Positions 1 through 7,593 of a stretch of 33,041 nt of DNA are shown one piece after another. This DNA is from DAORHV01 sp964448405. GTDB taxonomy: Bacteria; Patescibacteriota; Gracilibacteria; Peribacterales; Peribacteraceae. The translations under genes and the position numbers were made by a program. Positions within the stretch are counted from its first letter, which is position 1; every line of letters begins with the position of its first letter. The DNA lies in contig CAYUVW010000019.1 of assembly GCA_964448405.1 (NCBI GenBank), positions 1 through 33,041 on the forward strand, in the 5' to 3' direction. The notes beneath the pieces were generated by a model. The model was not told the origin of the DNA. It saw only the letters and a program-made list of their open reading frames with translations, and ran no database searches.

Positions 1-213
1 CCCGAATACGGCGCACGCCCTGTCCGCCGCACCATTCAGGAGCAACTGGAAGACCCGATCGCCGAGAACATTCTGAAGGGCATCTACCAGGTCGGCGACG
101 TGATCCACGTCATCGGCAAAGACAAGAACGAGCTGTCGTTCGTTCACGCCTCCGACATTGTCGCCAAGTCCGGAAAGACCACCGACAAAGCAGACAAAGC
201 CATGGCTGCCTGA
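1..213 (+). CDS. Clp ATPase (ClpC/ClpB type), C-terminal fragment
   Basis: The window opens inside this gene and only its last 70 residues are visible. They contain the Tyr-Gly-Ala-Arg-Pro-x-x-Arg-Arg stretch, including the sensor-2 arginine, followed by the beta-strand-rich small D2 domain (EDPIAENILKG, then VGDVIHV). This is the C-terminal D2-small domain of Hsp100/Clp AAA+ unfoldases, which thread substrates into ClpP or disaggregate proteins. The tail is short, Lys/Ala-rich and ends with TGA. ClpC and ClpB cannot be separated from this fragment, because the N domain and middle domain lie upstream. A strong terminator follows directly. Confidence 0.85.
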   Translation, partial: PEYGARPVRRTIQEQLEDPIAENILKGIYQVGDVIHVIGKDKNELSFVHASDIVAKSGKTTDKADKAMAA

Positions 214-232
214 AGCCAAAAAATCGCATTCC

Positions 233-273
233 AAGAGTCCGGACACCCCGCCAGGGACCCGGACTCTTTTTTT
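233..273 (+). terminator. Intrinsic terminator of the Clp gene
   Basis: GAGTCCGG at 235-242 pairs with CCGGACTC at 259-266 (extended by A-T pairs) and is followed by seven T at 267-273. This is a classic Rho-independent terminator that isolates the Clp gene from the PrgI gene. Confidence 0.88.
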
Positions 274-285
274 GACCGTGGATGA

Positions 286-314
286 TTGTGGGAATGGCTT
301 GTTTCTGCTATAAT
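286..314 (+). promoter_or_regulatory. Promoter of the PrgI/TraC-like pair
   Basis: TTGTGG (286-291), a 17-base spacer and a perfect TATAAT (309-314). Transcription would start near 321, giving a leader of about 20 bases without a Shine-Dalgarno sequence. Confidence 0.75.
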
Positions 315-340
315 AGAGAGATTCCCTCATACAAAAAGCC

Positions 341-1150
341 ATGCCGATCGAACCGATCAAAATTCCGCAGAACGTGTACGTCGAGGACCGCATCATCGGT
401 CCGGTCACGCTGAAGCAACTTGCCATCGTGGGTATTGGCACCGGCATCAGCTACGCCATGTTCGCCACGGCAAGCCGCGACGGATCAATCAGCGTTCCGC
501 TTGGCGTTGCGCTCTGGACTCCGGCCTTGATTTCGGCAATGTTCGCCTTTTTGAAAATCAACGATTTGAGCTTGTTCAACCTGATCCTGCTTGCCATTGA
601 GCACTCGAACAAACCCAACACCCGCTATTGGAGTTCACACCAAGGCATTTCCATTAACTTCGTGAGTAAAGCCTTCAAGCAGGCGGTCATCGATGCCAAT
701 ACGAAAATCAACGAGAATGCGAATAAGTTGGCTGAACTGACGCGCCAGATGGAACGTCGGGAAGAAGAATTATCCAAACTTGCAAACCATATGCCGACGG
801 ATGTCGGTGAAGTCACCGTATCCCCTGCCACACCGCGCAGCCGCATCGACGGCATCGGCATCGTTCCTGATTCGCCACAAGCGAAAGTAATTGCGCCGGC
901 TGCAGCGACCGAAGCACCGAAAGCCGCTGTGCAACCTGCACGCGTGAAAGCCCAGGGCTTGAACCCGGCTAAATCCGTGGACGGCTTTGCTCCTGCCGGC
1001 ACCGTTGCCGCAGCTGAAGCAGCCGAAGACGCCCAGATCGAGGCTGACTTCAAAGCCGAGATGGATGCCAACGACAGCGCAACCGAAACGAAAACCAATG
1101 CATCGAAGAAAGCCTTAGACGCCTTCAAGCATATTTTCCCTCAGGACTAA
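341..1150 (+). CDS. PrgI-family membrane protein
   Basis: This 269-residue protein begins with the PrgI-family signature (residues 7-25: KIPQNVYVEDRIIGPVTLK), then two hydrophobic segments at about 26-43 and 52-72. A cytoplasmic-looking region with a short coiled coil (about 119-150) and a long Ala/Pro-rich, low-complexity tail follow. PrgI-like proteins are small inner-membrane components found beside VirB4/TraC ATPases in Gram-positive and Patescibacteria type IV secretion or DNA-uptake loci. The tail is longer than in the minimal family. The gene is 11 bases from the TraC-like gene and surely shares its transcript. The family call is strong; the role in secretion, DNA transfer or pilus assembly is inference. 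Confidence 0.85.
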   Translation: MPIEPIKIPQNVYVEDRIIGPVTLKQLAIVGIGTGISYAMFATASRDGSISVPLGVALWTPALISAMFAFLKINDLSLFNLILLAIEHSNKPNTRYWSSHQGISINFVSKAFKQAVIDANTKINENANKLAELTRQMERREEELSKLANHMPTDVGEVTVSPATPRSRIDGIGIVPDSPQAKVIAPAAATEAPKAAVQPARVKAQGLNPAKSVDGFAPAGTVAAAEAAEDAQIEADFKAEMDANDSATETKTNASKKALDAFKHIFPQD

Positions 1151-1161
1151 CCGAACACTCT

Positions 1162-1908
1162 ATGTCCACAGCTGAAACCAATCCGCTTCTGTCTCCCACC
1201 GGCACTCCAGATACGGTCCGTAGCAAGAAAAAGTCGTTGGTGTCGTCGACACAGCGCTACCTGCCGATTGCGGAAATCAAAGAAGATACGCTCGTCTTGA
1301 AAAACGGCGGCCTGCGCGCAGTGCTGCGTGTAAACTCGCTGAACTTCAATTTGAAATCCGAAGTCGAGCAACAGGGTATCATCTCCGGTTACCAGTCCTT
1401 TGTGAACACGTTGATTTTCCCGATTCAAATCCTTATCCGCTCCACGCGTCTGAACATCGATCCGTACATTAAAGGACTGCAGGAAAAATCCCTAACGCAG
1501 GAAAATCCTCTTCTGAAGGACCAGACCCTGGACTACGCCGACTTCATGGAGAAGCTGGTCGACATCGCCGACATCATGCAGAAAAGCTTCTACATCATCG
1601 TGCCGCTGGACGCTTTAACGGACACCAAGCGCACGCTCATCCAGCGTTTTATGCAGTGGTTGGCCGCCGAAGATACAAAGGGCAAGGCCTTGGAACGCAG
1701 CCGCGTTTTCCGGGCATACAGCAAAATTCTGCGCGACCGCATTACGTTGGTGCAGTCCGGTCTGGAGAACATTGGAATCACCATGCGCCGCCTGAAAACC
1801 GACGAGCTGGTGCAGCTCTTCTACTCCATCTACAACCCGCTCACCTGCCAGAAGCAGAAGTTCAACGGCATCGACGATCTGAACGTGGATAAGTCGCTGG
1901 TTATCTAA
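1162..1908 (+). CDS. TraC/VirB4 N-terminal-domain-like protein
   Basis: A 248-residue protein resembling the stand-alone 'TraC' proteins of Patescibacteria. Residues about 31-75 (YLPIAEIKEDTLVLKNGG, then LRAVLRVNSLNF) match the N-terminal domain that precedes the ATPase in TraC/VirB4. A central helical part contains a YIIVPLD strand, and there is no Walker A or B motif, so it cannot be an ATPase itself. It follows the PrgI gene by 11 bases. In relatives a full VirB4 ATPase gene usually comes next; here a hairpin and then rpsA follow, so the ATPase must be encoded elsewhere. It probably helps form a membrane-associated T4SS-like complex with PrgI (inference). Confidence 0.75.
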   Translation: MSTAETNPLLSPTGTPDTVRSKKKSLVSSTQRYLPIAEIKEDTLVLKNGGLRAVLRVNSLNFNLKSEVEQQGIISGYQSFVNTLIFPIQILIRSTRLNIDPYIKGLQEKSLTQENPLLKDQTLDYADFMEKLVDIADIMQKSFYIIVPLDALTDTKRTLIQRFMQWLAAEDTKGKALERSRVFRAYSKILRDRITLVQSGLENIGITMRRLKTDELVQLFYSIYNPLTCQKQKFNGIDDLNVDKSLVI

Positions 1909-1910
1909 GA

Positions 1911-1967
1911 GTCCAAAGAAATCAAAGATTCCAAGGATGGTGAACTTTCTTTGAACTCCTTGGAATC
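1911..1967 (+). terminator. Hairpin region after the TraC-like gene
   Basis: A perfect 11-bp inverted repeat pairs GATTCCAAGGA (1927-1937) with TCCTTGGAATC (1957-1967). No T-run follows, so termination may be weak or Rho-dependent. A second pairing that excludes the first is possible: 1911-1921 with 1946-1956 (10 of 11 pairs). Confidence 0.5.
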
Positions 1968-1990
1968 CCCGGAATCAACGTCCAGGATTA

Positions 1991-2020
1991 TTGACAGAGC
2001 GCTACGCAAACCTCTACAGT
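1991..2020 (+). promoter_or_regulatory. rpsA promoter
   Basis: Perfect TTGACA (1991-1996), 18-base spacer, TACAGT (2015-2020). The predicted start near 2027 gives a leader of about 70 bases, long for this window, which is pyrimidine-rich and has no Shine-Dalgarno sequence. Confidence 0.75.
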
Positions 2021-2095
2021 AGCCCCGCGTAACCGTTGCTCGTGCAAGGACGGCCATCGCACCCTTATTCTCCTCTTGCACCACCCACTTTTTTT

Positions 2096-3400
2096 ATGGC
2101 TACAGCCACAAAAACCAAGATCCCGTCGATCATGTACGAGTTGTTGAAGGAATCCCCTGCCGCGTTCAGCGCCCGTCCGGGCCAGCTGGTCGAAGGCGCA
2201 GTCATTTTCAAGGGCAAGAACAAGCTCTTGGTCGATCTCGGCGGCGTTGCCACCGGTATCATCTCTGGTCGCGAACTTCGCGACTCGTTGAACACCTTCC
2301 GCGAACTGGCCGTCGGCGACCCGATCGCCGCATTGGTTCTGGAAGATGAAAACGACGAAGGCATGGTCGTGCTCAGCTTGCGCATGGCAAGTCAGCAGAA
2401 AGCCTGGGATCGTTTCCACAAGATGATTGAAGACGACAAGACCATGACCTTCACGGCTCAAGAGGCCAACAAGGGCGGTCTTCTCGCCAACATCGACGGT
2501 ATCCGCACCTTCCTGCCCGTGTCGCAGCTGGCACCGTCGAACTACCCGCGCGTCAACAACGGCGACAGCGCAGAAATCTTGAACCGCTTGCAGAAATTCG
2601 TCGGTCACGCCTTCACCGTGAAAATCATCACGCTGGACGAGGACGCCGGCAAAATCGTCGTCTCCGAGCGTGAGGCTATGGCCGAAGAGCGCTCCAAGAT
2701 GCTCGAGACCCTGACCATCGGTTCCGTGAAGGACGGCCATGTCAGCGGCATCGTGAAGTTCGGTTTGTTCGTTGCATTCGAAGGACTGGAAGGACTGGTC
2801 CACATCTCCGAAATCGCTTGGGGTCATGTAAAGAACCCGGCCGAGTTCGCCCAGGTCGGCGACCGCGTGCAGGTGAAGGTCATCGGCATCGACGGCGAGA
2901 AGCTCTCTCTGTCCATTAAGCAGTTGGCCAAGGACCCGTGGGAAGAAATCGCCGAGCGCTACCCGGTCGGCAAGAAGGTGGAAGGCACCGTCGTGCGCTT
3001 CGCCGACTACGGCGCATTCCTGAACCTGGAGAAGGACATTACCGGTCTCGTGCACATTACGGAGATTGATCACCAGAAAGTGGTCGACCCCGCACAGGCA
3101 CTGAAGATCGGCCAGAAGGTGGAAGCCCAGGTCATTAACATCGATATCGACGAGCGCCGCATCGGACTGTCGATCAAGGCACTCAAGCCTATCGACGCCG
3201 CTACGCTGGAGCGCATTAAGAAGGAACGCGAGGCTGAGGCTGCAGGTGCTTCCGCAGCATCTGAAGGTGGATTCGTCGCATCCAAGACCGGCAAGAAGTT
3301 CTACGCCGCAGGCAGCGCAGCCGCCAAGAAGATCGCCGCCGAAAACCTGGTGAGCTTCAAGACCAAGGCCGAGGCCGAGGCTGCCGGATACGCCGAGTAA
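2096..3400 (+). CDS. rpsA: 30S ribosomal protein S1
   Basis: 434 residues with four S1/OB-fold repeats at about 30-97, 115-192, 207-277 and 291-363. Repeats 3 and 4 are the most canonical (GLVHISEI, GLVHITEI). S1 binds mRNA and the 30S subunit and promotes initiation; four repeats match the shorter S1 forms outside Proteobacteria. I chose ATG 2096 because the upstream extension to 2036 is Pro-rich and unlike S1, and 2096 is where homology-like sequence begins. The tail (about 385-434) is Ala/Lys-rich and ends in a segment (TGKKFYAAG, then AENLVSF and EAEAAGY) that resembles a Cys-less Ada-type zinc-binding motif. The gene has its own promoter and terminator. Confidence 0.95.
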   Translation: MATATKTKIPSIMYELLKESPAAFSARPGQLVEGAVIFKGKNKLLVDLGGVATGIISGRELRDSLNTFRELAVGDPIAALVLEDENDEGMVVLSLRMASQQKAWDRFHKMIEDDKTMTFTAQEANKGGLLANIDGIRTFLPVSQLAPSNYPRVNNGDSAEILNRLQKFVGHAFTVKIITLDEDAGKIVVSEREAMAEERSKMLETLTIGSVKDGHVSGIVKFGLFVAFEGLEGLVHISEIAWGHVKNPAEFAQVGDRVQVKVIGIDGEKLSLSIKQLAKDPWEEIAERYPVGKKVEGTVVRFADYGAFLNLEKDITGLVHITEIDHQKVVDPAQALKIGQKVEAQVINIDIDERRIGLSIKALKPIDAATLERIKKEREAEAAGASAASEGGFVASKTGKKFYAAGSAAAKKIAAENLVSFKTKAEAEAAGYAE

Positions 3401-3422
3401 ACATCCGACTCCAAGACTCCTG

Positions 3423-3448
3423 AAAAAACGGCCTTCGGGCCGTTTTTT
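3423..3448 (+). terminator. Bidirectional terminator between rpsA and the HIT gene
   Basis: CGGCC-UUCG-GGCCG stem-loop (3429-3442) flanked by A6 (3423-3428) and T6 (3443-3448). The symmetric A/T tracts let it serve rpsA on the plus strand and the convergent HIT gene on the minus strand. Confidence 0.93.
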
Positions 3449-3470
3449 CGATTCCGGGATTTCGACGCCA

Positions 3471-3803
3471 TCATGCTTTCAGCTTCTGCTCAGTCAGAAA
3501 ATGCAGGTGGAGATACGGCACTTCTTGTCCGCCGCCTTTGCCGACATTGAACTGCAGTTTGTAGCCGTCGATCCCCCGCTCCTTAGCGAACTTCTGGGCC
3601 TTCAGGATCAGCATGCCGGGTAAATGTGCGGTGTCCGGCGTTACAGCCGCGATGGATTCGACAAAATGCTTGGGGATGAAGAGCAGGTGCGTCGCTGCCT
3701 TGGGGTGGATGTCGTGGAACGCAAAGACCTCGTCATCCTGGTAGGCGACCTTGGACGGAATCGTTCCGGCCAGGATCTTGTGAAAGATGGTTTCAGTGGG
3801 CAT
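3471..3803 (-). CDS. HIT-family nucleotide hydrolase (HinT-like)
   Basis: 110 residues covering a complete histidine-triad domain: FHKILAGTIPSKVAYQDD at the N-terminus, the HPKAATHLLFIPK strand pair and the C-terminal GGGQEVPYLHLHFL motif. HIT/HinT enzymes hydrolyse purine nucleoside phosphoramidates and acyl-adenylates. The usual H-x-H-x-H reads Tyr97-x-His99-x-His101, so the first histidine is replaced, while the nucleophile position (second His) is kept. ATG 3803 is preferred over ATG 3818 and longer forms because a TACCAT box ends 6 bases before it and homology starts there. Confidence 0.92.
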   Translation of the reverse strand: MPTETIFHKILAGTIPSKVAYQDDEVFAFHDIHPKAATHLLFIPKHFVESIAAVTPDTAHLPGMLILKAQKFAKERGIDGYKLQFNVGKGGGQEVPYLHLHFLTEQKLKA

Positions 3804-3809
3804 GCAGCC

Positions 3810-3815
3810 ATGGTA
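3810..3815 (-). promoter_or_regulatory. -10 box of the HIT gene (leaderless)
   Basis: TACCAT on the minus strand, 6 bases before ATG 3803. The initiation codon would be at or next to the transcription start. Confidence 0.5.
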
Positions 3816-3870
3816 CATGCCGCGACTTTGCCTGGAAAAGCCCGATTCACGGCTTGGGGCTGCCAAAAAA

Positions 3871-3899
3871 TTGACTTTTGGGCGATTATAAGAGATAAT
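3871..3899 (+). promoter_or_regulatory. Promoter of the gene at 3908
   Basis: TTGACT (3871-3876), 17-base spacer, GATAAT (3894-3899). The first ATG (3908) is 8 bases beyond the -10 box, so the mRNA is leaderless or nearly so. Confidence 0.75.
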
Positions 3900-3907
3900 A
3901 GAGGCAA

Positions 3908-4432
3908 ATGGCAGCCATGAAGAACAGTGCCGAGCAGGTGACGACCGTGTCATCTTCAGCCGAACAAGCTGAGGGTCCGGCCATCGTGTTCCAGCCGCAG
4001 AAACTCACCGAGATTGTGGAAATGATCGACCTGATGGGTCGCATTAGCGAACGCGTACGGGAGGACAACTCGCAAGACGTCGGCGGAGGAGGCGGATCAT
4101 CCGGCTCCGGTAAAAAGGGCAAGGCTGCCACCGTTACGGCTCGCGACCAAGCCATTGCGAATCTTCCGGCACCGCTGGTTATGCAGCAACGTTTGGTGAA
4201 GCATATTCAAAAGGAAATCGACACGCTCGCATCGCAGGCATCCTCGCTGTCGCAATCCACTCAGAACGGCGCGGCGTACGCGCTGAACGAGATGTACCGC
4301 AAGATCCGCCGCCTGTATTCGCTCATGGAAGAAATCGTGCACGCCACCGCCGAACTGATCCAGCGCTTTTACATCGCCGTCTTCATCGACAAACAGCCGA
4401 TCCTCGTCAGCGGCAATTCGTTCGCTCGGTAA
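3908..4432 (+). CDS. Conserved-looking soluble protein of unknown function
   Basis: 174 residues, not recognised. Residues about 25-52 form an amphipathic helix (QKLTEIVEMIDLMGRISERV). A Gly/Ser/Lys-rich flexible linker follows (about 57-72), then a long helical region (about 80-160) with coiled-coil-like periodicity and a hydrophobic C-terminal strand (FYIAVFIDKQPIL). No signal peptide or membrane segment is evident. A second ATG lies 9 bases downstream at 3917. The gene is preceded by a good promoter and converges with the DUF5665-like gene, 5 bases away. No neighbour suggests a role. Confidence 0.75.
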   Translation: MAAMKNSAEQVTTVSSSAEQAEGPAIVFQPQKLTEIVEMIDLMGRISERVREDNSQDVGGGGGSSGSGKKGKAATVTARDQAIANLPAPLVMQQRLVKHIQKEIDTLASQASSLSQSTQNGAAYALNEMYRKIRRLYSLMEEIVHATAELIQRFYIAVFIDKQPILVSGNSFAR

Positions 4433-4437
4433 GCCAG

Positions 4438-4800
4438 CTAAAACGCATGGATCGTAGGGACCGAACTCGAATTCGAGGAGGAGCTTTGAGGTTCGGGGGC
4501 ACGCTGGCGCTCGGATTCGTCGATCTGCATGATGACGCGCTGCACGAACGCATCGACCAGTGGCGGCCACTGCACGCCGCGCAGGAACCATACCAAAATC
4601 GGTACCACAATCGCCACGGCAGCCAGCGCACCGAGCACCGACAACATGCCGCTGAGAAACGACCGCAGCATGACCGGCTTGAATCGAACCTGTTTCGACA
4701 AGCTCTTCTCGACTGTATCCAGGCTCACCTGCAGACGCGCGAGATCGGCATGGAGATCGGGTGAGTGCTTCGGCCGCTTCGAATCGGATTTCTTGGGCAT
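4438..4800 (-). CDS. DUF5665-like small membrane protein
   Basis: 120 residues: a charged N-terminal helix (about 13-38), a hydrophobic hairpin or single long membrane segment at about 46-74 (SFLSGMLSVLGALAAVAIVV, then PILVWFL) and a Ser-rich tail. The layout and the Gly-rich membrane stretch resemble the DUF5665 family, whose function is unknown. It starts 10 bases after the transketolase stop on the same strand, so it is probably co-transcribed as the distal gene of that operon. Confidence 0.7.
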   Translation of the reverse strand: MPKKSDSKRPKHSPDLHADLARLQVSLDTVEKSLSKQVRFKPVMLRSFLSGMLSVLGALAAVAIVVPILVWFLRGVQWPPLVDAFVQRVIMQIDESERQRAPEPQSSSSNSSSVPTIHAF

Positions 4801-4810
4801 GAATGGGTTC

Positions 4811-7192
4811 TTAGAGAATGCCGATGTCGTGCTGTTCTTCGCGTGCCACTCCCGTAATGGGGTTCGAGCTCTGGTGAATGCCGGGCAACGGCAACATGGC
4901 CTTCAGCACGTCCGGCTTGGGCATGTCTTTTGCATCCAAAGAACGAGACTTCCAGAGTGCGCGGAGGATCGCCATGTATTTGTCGTCCTCGCGGAGACGT
5001 TCGACGTACGGTTCGGCCATGACCGCAAAGCGCGTATGCGGCAAACGTTCGGCTAGCGCGTAGATGGCCGCCACGAAGGTTTCTTCACCTCCGGCCAGGC
5101 GATATGCAAAGACATCCTCCACACTGGCCGCGATGCTCTCGGCATCCATACCTGCCAGCACCATGAGCTGCTCGGAGGGGGCGGACGGGAAGTAGTGACG
5201 CACGCCGATGCGCTTAAGCGAGCACGGCAGGTTGAGATCGGCAATAAGGTCGGCGACCTGCGAGGCAAGACCGCCTTCAGTGTTGTGATCTTCGACAACA
5301 ATAAGATGCTGCGTTTCGAGTGCAGCCTGAATGATGGCGGCGCTATCGAGCGGGCGGATGCAGGCAACGTTCAGCACGCGCACGGTGCGCTTTTGCTCGC
5401 CGGCCAAGATATCGGCGGCCTTCACAGCCTCATGCAGTGCGGCACCGTAGCTGAGAATGGTCGCCTGGTCGCGCTGGTCGCCGTGGCCGCGGACAACAGT
5501 GGCACGTCCATCGAAGACATAGTCCGGTCCGTACAGCGGCTTCTTGCCGGTGGCGTCCATAAGCTGCGGATGATTCGCGCGTCCGGCGAATACGTACACG
5601 CTGTCTTTGCCTTCGGCGATGATCTGCATGGAACGTTCGGCCATGGCAGCAGCCTGGTTGCTGTCGCCCATCACCCATACCTGAGTGTGGTCGAACGGAA
5701 TGTTCACGTAGTTGCGGTCCTGGTGCGTCTCGCCGTCTTCGCCAACGCTTAAGCCCGCGTGCGTGCAGTCATGCACGACACCGAGCGGCACGTGACCGGA
5801 GTTGATGTCGATAAGGCGGGCATTGGCACGCGCCTCGTTGGTGCCGAACGCGGCGAACGTGTACGTAATGGGAAGCAATCCGGCCTGACGCATGCCGGCG
5901 GCCATCATGTACATGTTGGCCTCAGCCACGCCGACGTTGATCACGCGGTCCGGGAACGCCTTCTCCACCGCACCGAATCCGCCGGAATCGGCAAGGTCGG
6001 CATGCAACACCAGAATGCGCGGATCTCCGGCCATGAGTGCCTTGATGTGCGTGGCACCGAAATCTTTCCGTGCTCCACCGGGCTTATCGGTAATGGCACG
6101 CACGTATCCCTTTGGCGTCTTGAACTCCAGTGCGGCACTGGTGCGCAGTTTGCGCGCAGCTTCGAACGTCTTCTTGTGTTTGGCGCGGAACGGCTCGAAT
6201 GCCTCGGCTAACTCCGCCATGGTCGGCAAATTGAGCGAATCGAGCGCTTGTTTGGCCTCGGCTTCGGACAACGGTGCGCCATGGTAATTTTTCTTGCCCG
6301 TATTCGAACCTTCTTCCATAAGCGGAACGCCGTCACCCATCGTCGTGTAGTAACAAACGAAGATCGGGTGGCCTTTGCCAAGTAGTTTGTCCACCGCGTC
6401 GCCGGCTGCGCGGACCTGCGCGTAGTCATTGCCGTTCTGCACCTCCACCACCGCCCAACCCATGGCATGCGCAATGGCCGGCATATCGGTGGCGAACGTT
6501 TTGGATGGGATGCCCGACAGCTGAATGTCGTTCCAGTCACCGTGCACGACCAGGTTATCCAATTGCAGTTGCGATGCCAGACGCATGGCTTCCAGCACTT
6601 GGCCTTCCTGACTGTCGCCGTCGGCGAGCAACACGTCGACCGTACCTTTTTTCTTCAAGTGCTTCAGTCCAAACGCCACACCCATTGCATTCGAGACACC
6701 CTTGCCGAGCGGACCTGCTCCAAATGGAATATCCCCCACTCCGGCTTCGGCATGACCGGGCAGACCGGATACGGTGCGGAACGTTTCCATGATTGTCATC
6801 GGCGAAGACAAGCGCTTGTCGCCTTTGTCGCGACCGAACAGCCACTGCAAATTGTACGCAAGCAGGGACAAATGTCCGGGGCTCATACGCATAGGCTGGT
6901 CCACTGCCGGATCGCGACGGCGATACACTTCGTAGCACGCCGTAAATGCGGACAACGGGCCGCCTGGGTGACCGGATTTGTGTAGTAACGGGGCCTCGAT
7001 GGAAAGACGCATCATTACCTTATGAGCGATGTCGTATGCTTTCGCATCGTCGGCGGATACCTTTGCCACACTTTCGGGGCCGATCCAATGCTGCGGTGCA
7101 TCGGTAATGGATCCGGCGATACGCTGTAAGGACATAGGCACCGTTTTCACGTCGGCACCGACAAGCTTTGAGACAGATGGGCGGTTGGTCAT
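4811..7192 (-). CDS. tkt: Transketolase (long form)
   Basis: 793 residues from ATG 7192. The TPP-binding domain shows HKSGHPGG (71-78), SPGHLS, GPLGKG (160-165) and ADGDSQEG...N (190 onward). The pyrimidine domain shows the catalytic glutamate in GVAEANM (Glu424) and SVGEDGETHQ (482-491). It transfers two-carbon ketol units in the non-oxidative pentose phosphate pathway. The protein is about 120 residues longer than the common 660-680. Part of the excess is a roughly 100-residue C-terminal extension after the usual transketolase C domain (EETFVAAIYALAERLPHTRF onward), which may be a helical cap. ATG 7192 is favoured over 7225 because a TACACT box lies 8 bases upstream and the longer N-terminus is not family-like. 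Confidence 0.95.
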   Translation of the reverse strand: MTNRPSVSKLVGADVKTVPMSLQRIAGSITDAPQHWIGPESVAKVSADDAKAYDIAHKVMMRLSIEAPLLHKSGHPGGPLSAFTACYEVYRRRDPAVDQPMRMSPGHLSLLAYNLQWLFGRDKGDKRLSSPMTIMETFRTVSGLPGHAEAGVGDIPFGAGPLGKGVSNAMGVAFGLKHLKKKGTVDVLLADGDSQEGQVLEAMRLASQLQLDNLVVHGDWNDIQLSGIPSKTFATDMPAIAHAMGWAVVEVQNGNDYAQVRAAGDAVDKLLGKGHPIFVCYYTTMGDGVPLMEEGSNTGKKNYHGAPLSEAEAKQALDSLNLPTMAELAEAFEPFRAKHKKTFEAARKLRTSAALEFKTPKGYVRAITDKPGGARKDFGATHIKALMAGDPRILVLHADLADSGGFGAVEKAFPDRVINVGVAEANMYMMAAGMRQAGLLPITYTFAAFGTNEARANARLIDINSGHVPLGVVHDCTHAGLSVGEDGETHQDRNYVNIPFDHTQVWVMGDSNQAAAMAERSMQIIAEGKDSVYVFAGRANHPQLMDATGKKPLYGPDYVFDGRATVVRGHGDQRDQATILSYGAALHEAVKAADILAGEQKRTVRVLNVACIRPLDSAAIIQAALETQHLIVVEDHNTEGGLASQVADLIADLNLPCSLKRIGVRHYFPSAPSEQLMVLAGMDAESIAASVEDVFAYRLAGGEETFVAAIYALAERLPHTRFAVMAEPYVERLREDDKYMAILRALWKSRSLDAKDMPKPDVLKAMLPLPGIHQSSNPITGVAREEQHDIGIL

Positions 7193-7200
7193 ATAGATGG

Positions 7201-7206
7201 AGTGTA
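7201..7206 (-). promoter_or_regulatory. -10 box of tkt (near-leaderless)
   Basis: TACACT on the minus strand, 8 bases before ATG 7192. No convincing -35 box is visible at 16-18 bases. Confidence 0.45.
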
Positions 7207-7269
7207 GATAAAGACATGCAAACACGAAAGCTACGGTGCTTGCTGTGCAATGGAGCTTTGGAAACCGGA

Positions 7270-7557
7270 TTACTCGGCGTCGACGACGTCCTTCTTGTGG
7301 CCGTGCTTCTTGTGCTTCTTAGCCTTCTCACCCTCTTTCATGCCATCCACGAAACCAGCCAGCCATTCTACTCCGTAGTCGATCATCCCCAGCGGCTTGA
7401 GGATGATGGTCTCCACTTCTTTGCTGAGGTAATCCAAGCGTTCGCTCAACTTGCGGATGTACACCGATACGAAAATCATGTTGTAGAGCACGATAATGAG
7501 CAATCCTGTTGCCAGGATGAGCATGAGCGTGAGGACATCGTTGTAGGTGAGCTGCAT
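7270..7557 (-). CDS. Small single-pass membrane protein, unknown
   Basis: 95 residues from ATG 7557. An N-terminal membrane segment (about 9-28, TLMLILATGLLIIVLYNMIF) is followed by an amphipathic helix (about 34-52) and a Lys/His-rich cytoplasmic tail (KAKKHKKHGHKKD). The layout is that of a small membrane-anchored scaffold; no function can be assigned. ATG 7557 was chosen over the longer frame to 7638 because the membrane helix then sits at the N-terminus and a TACACT box lies 6 bases upstream. It lies upstream of tkt on the same strand and is divergent from yidD. Confidence 0.7.
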   Translation of the reverse strand: MQLTYNDVLTLMLILATGLLIIVLYNMIFVSVYIRKLSERLDYLSKEVETIILKPLGMIDYGVEWLAGFVDGMKEGEKAKKHKKHGHKKDVVDAE

Positions 7558-7563
7558 GAAACG

Positions 7564-7593
7564 AGTGTAAACTGGGCGTGATTCCATGCGCAA
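7564..7593 (-). promoter_or_regulatory. Promoter of the 7557 membrane gene
   Basis: TTGCGC (7593-7588), 18-base spacer, TACACT (7569-7564), then 6 bases to ATG 7557. A plus-strand box TAAACT (7568-7573, directly preceded by TG) overlaps it and may drive yidD, so the divergent promoters share bases. Confidence 0.5.

Noticed and set aside
1988..3073. 361-residue open frame on the minus strand across rpsA
   Set aside because: Antisense shadow of a G+C-rich, codon-biased gene; no family-like motifs, while rpsA on the plus strand is unmistakable.
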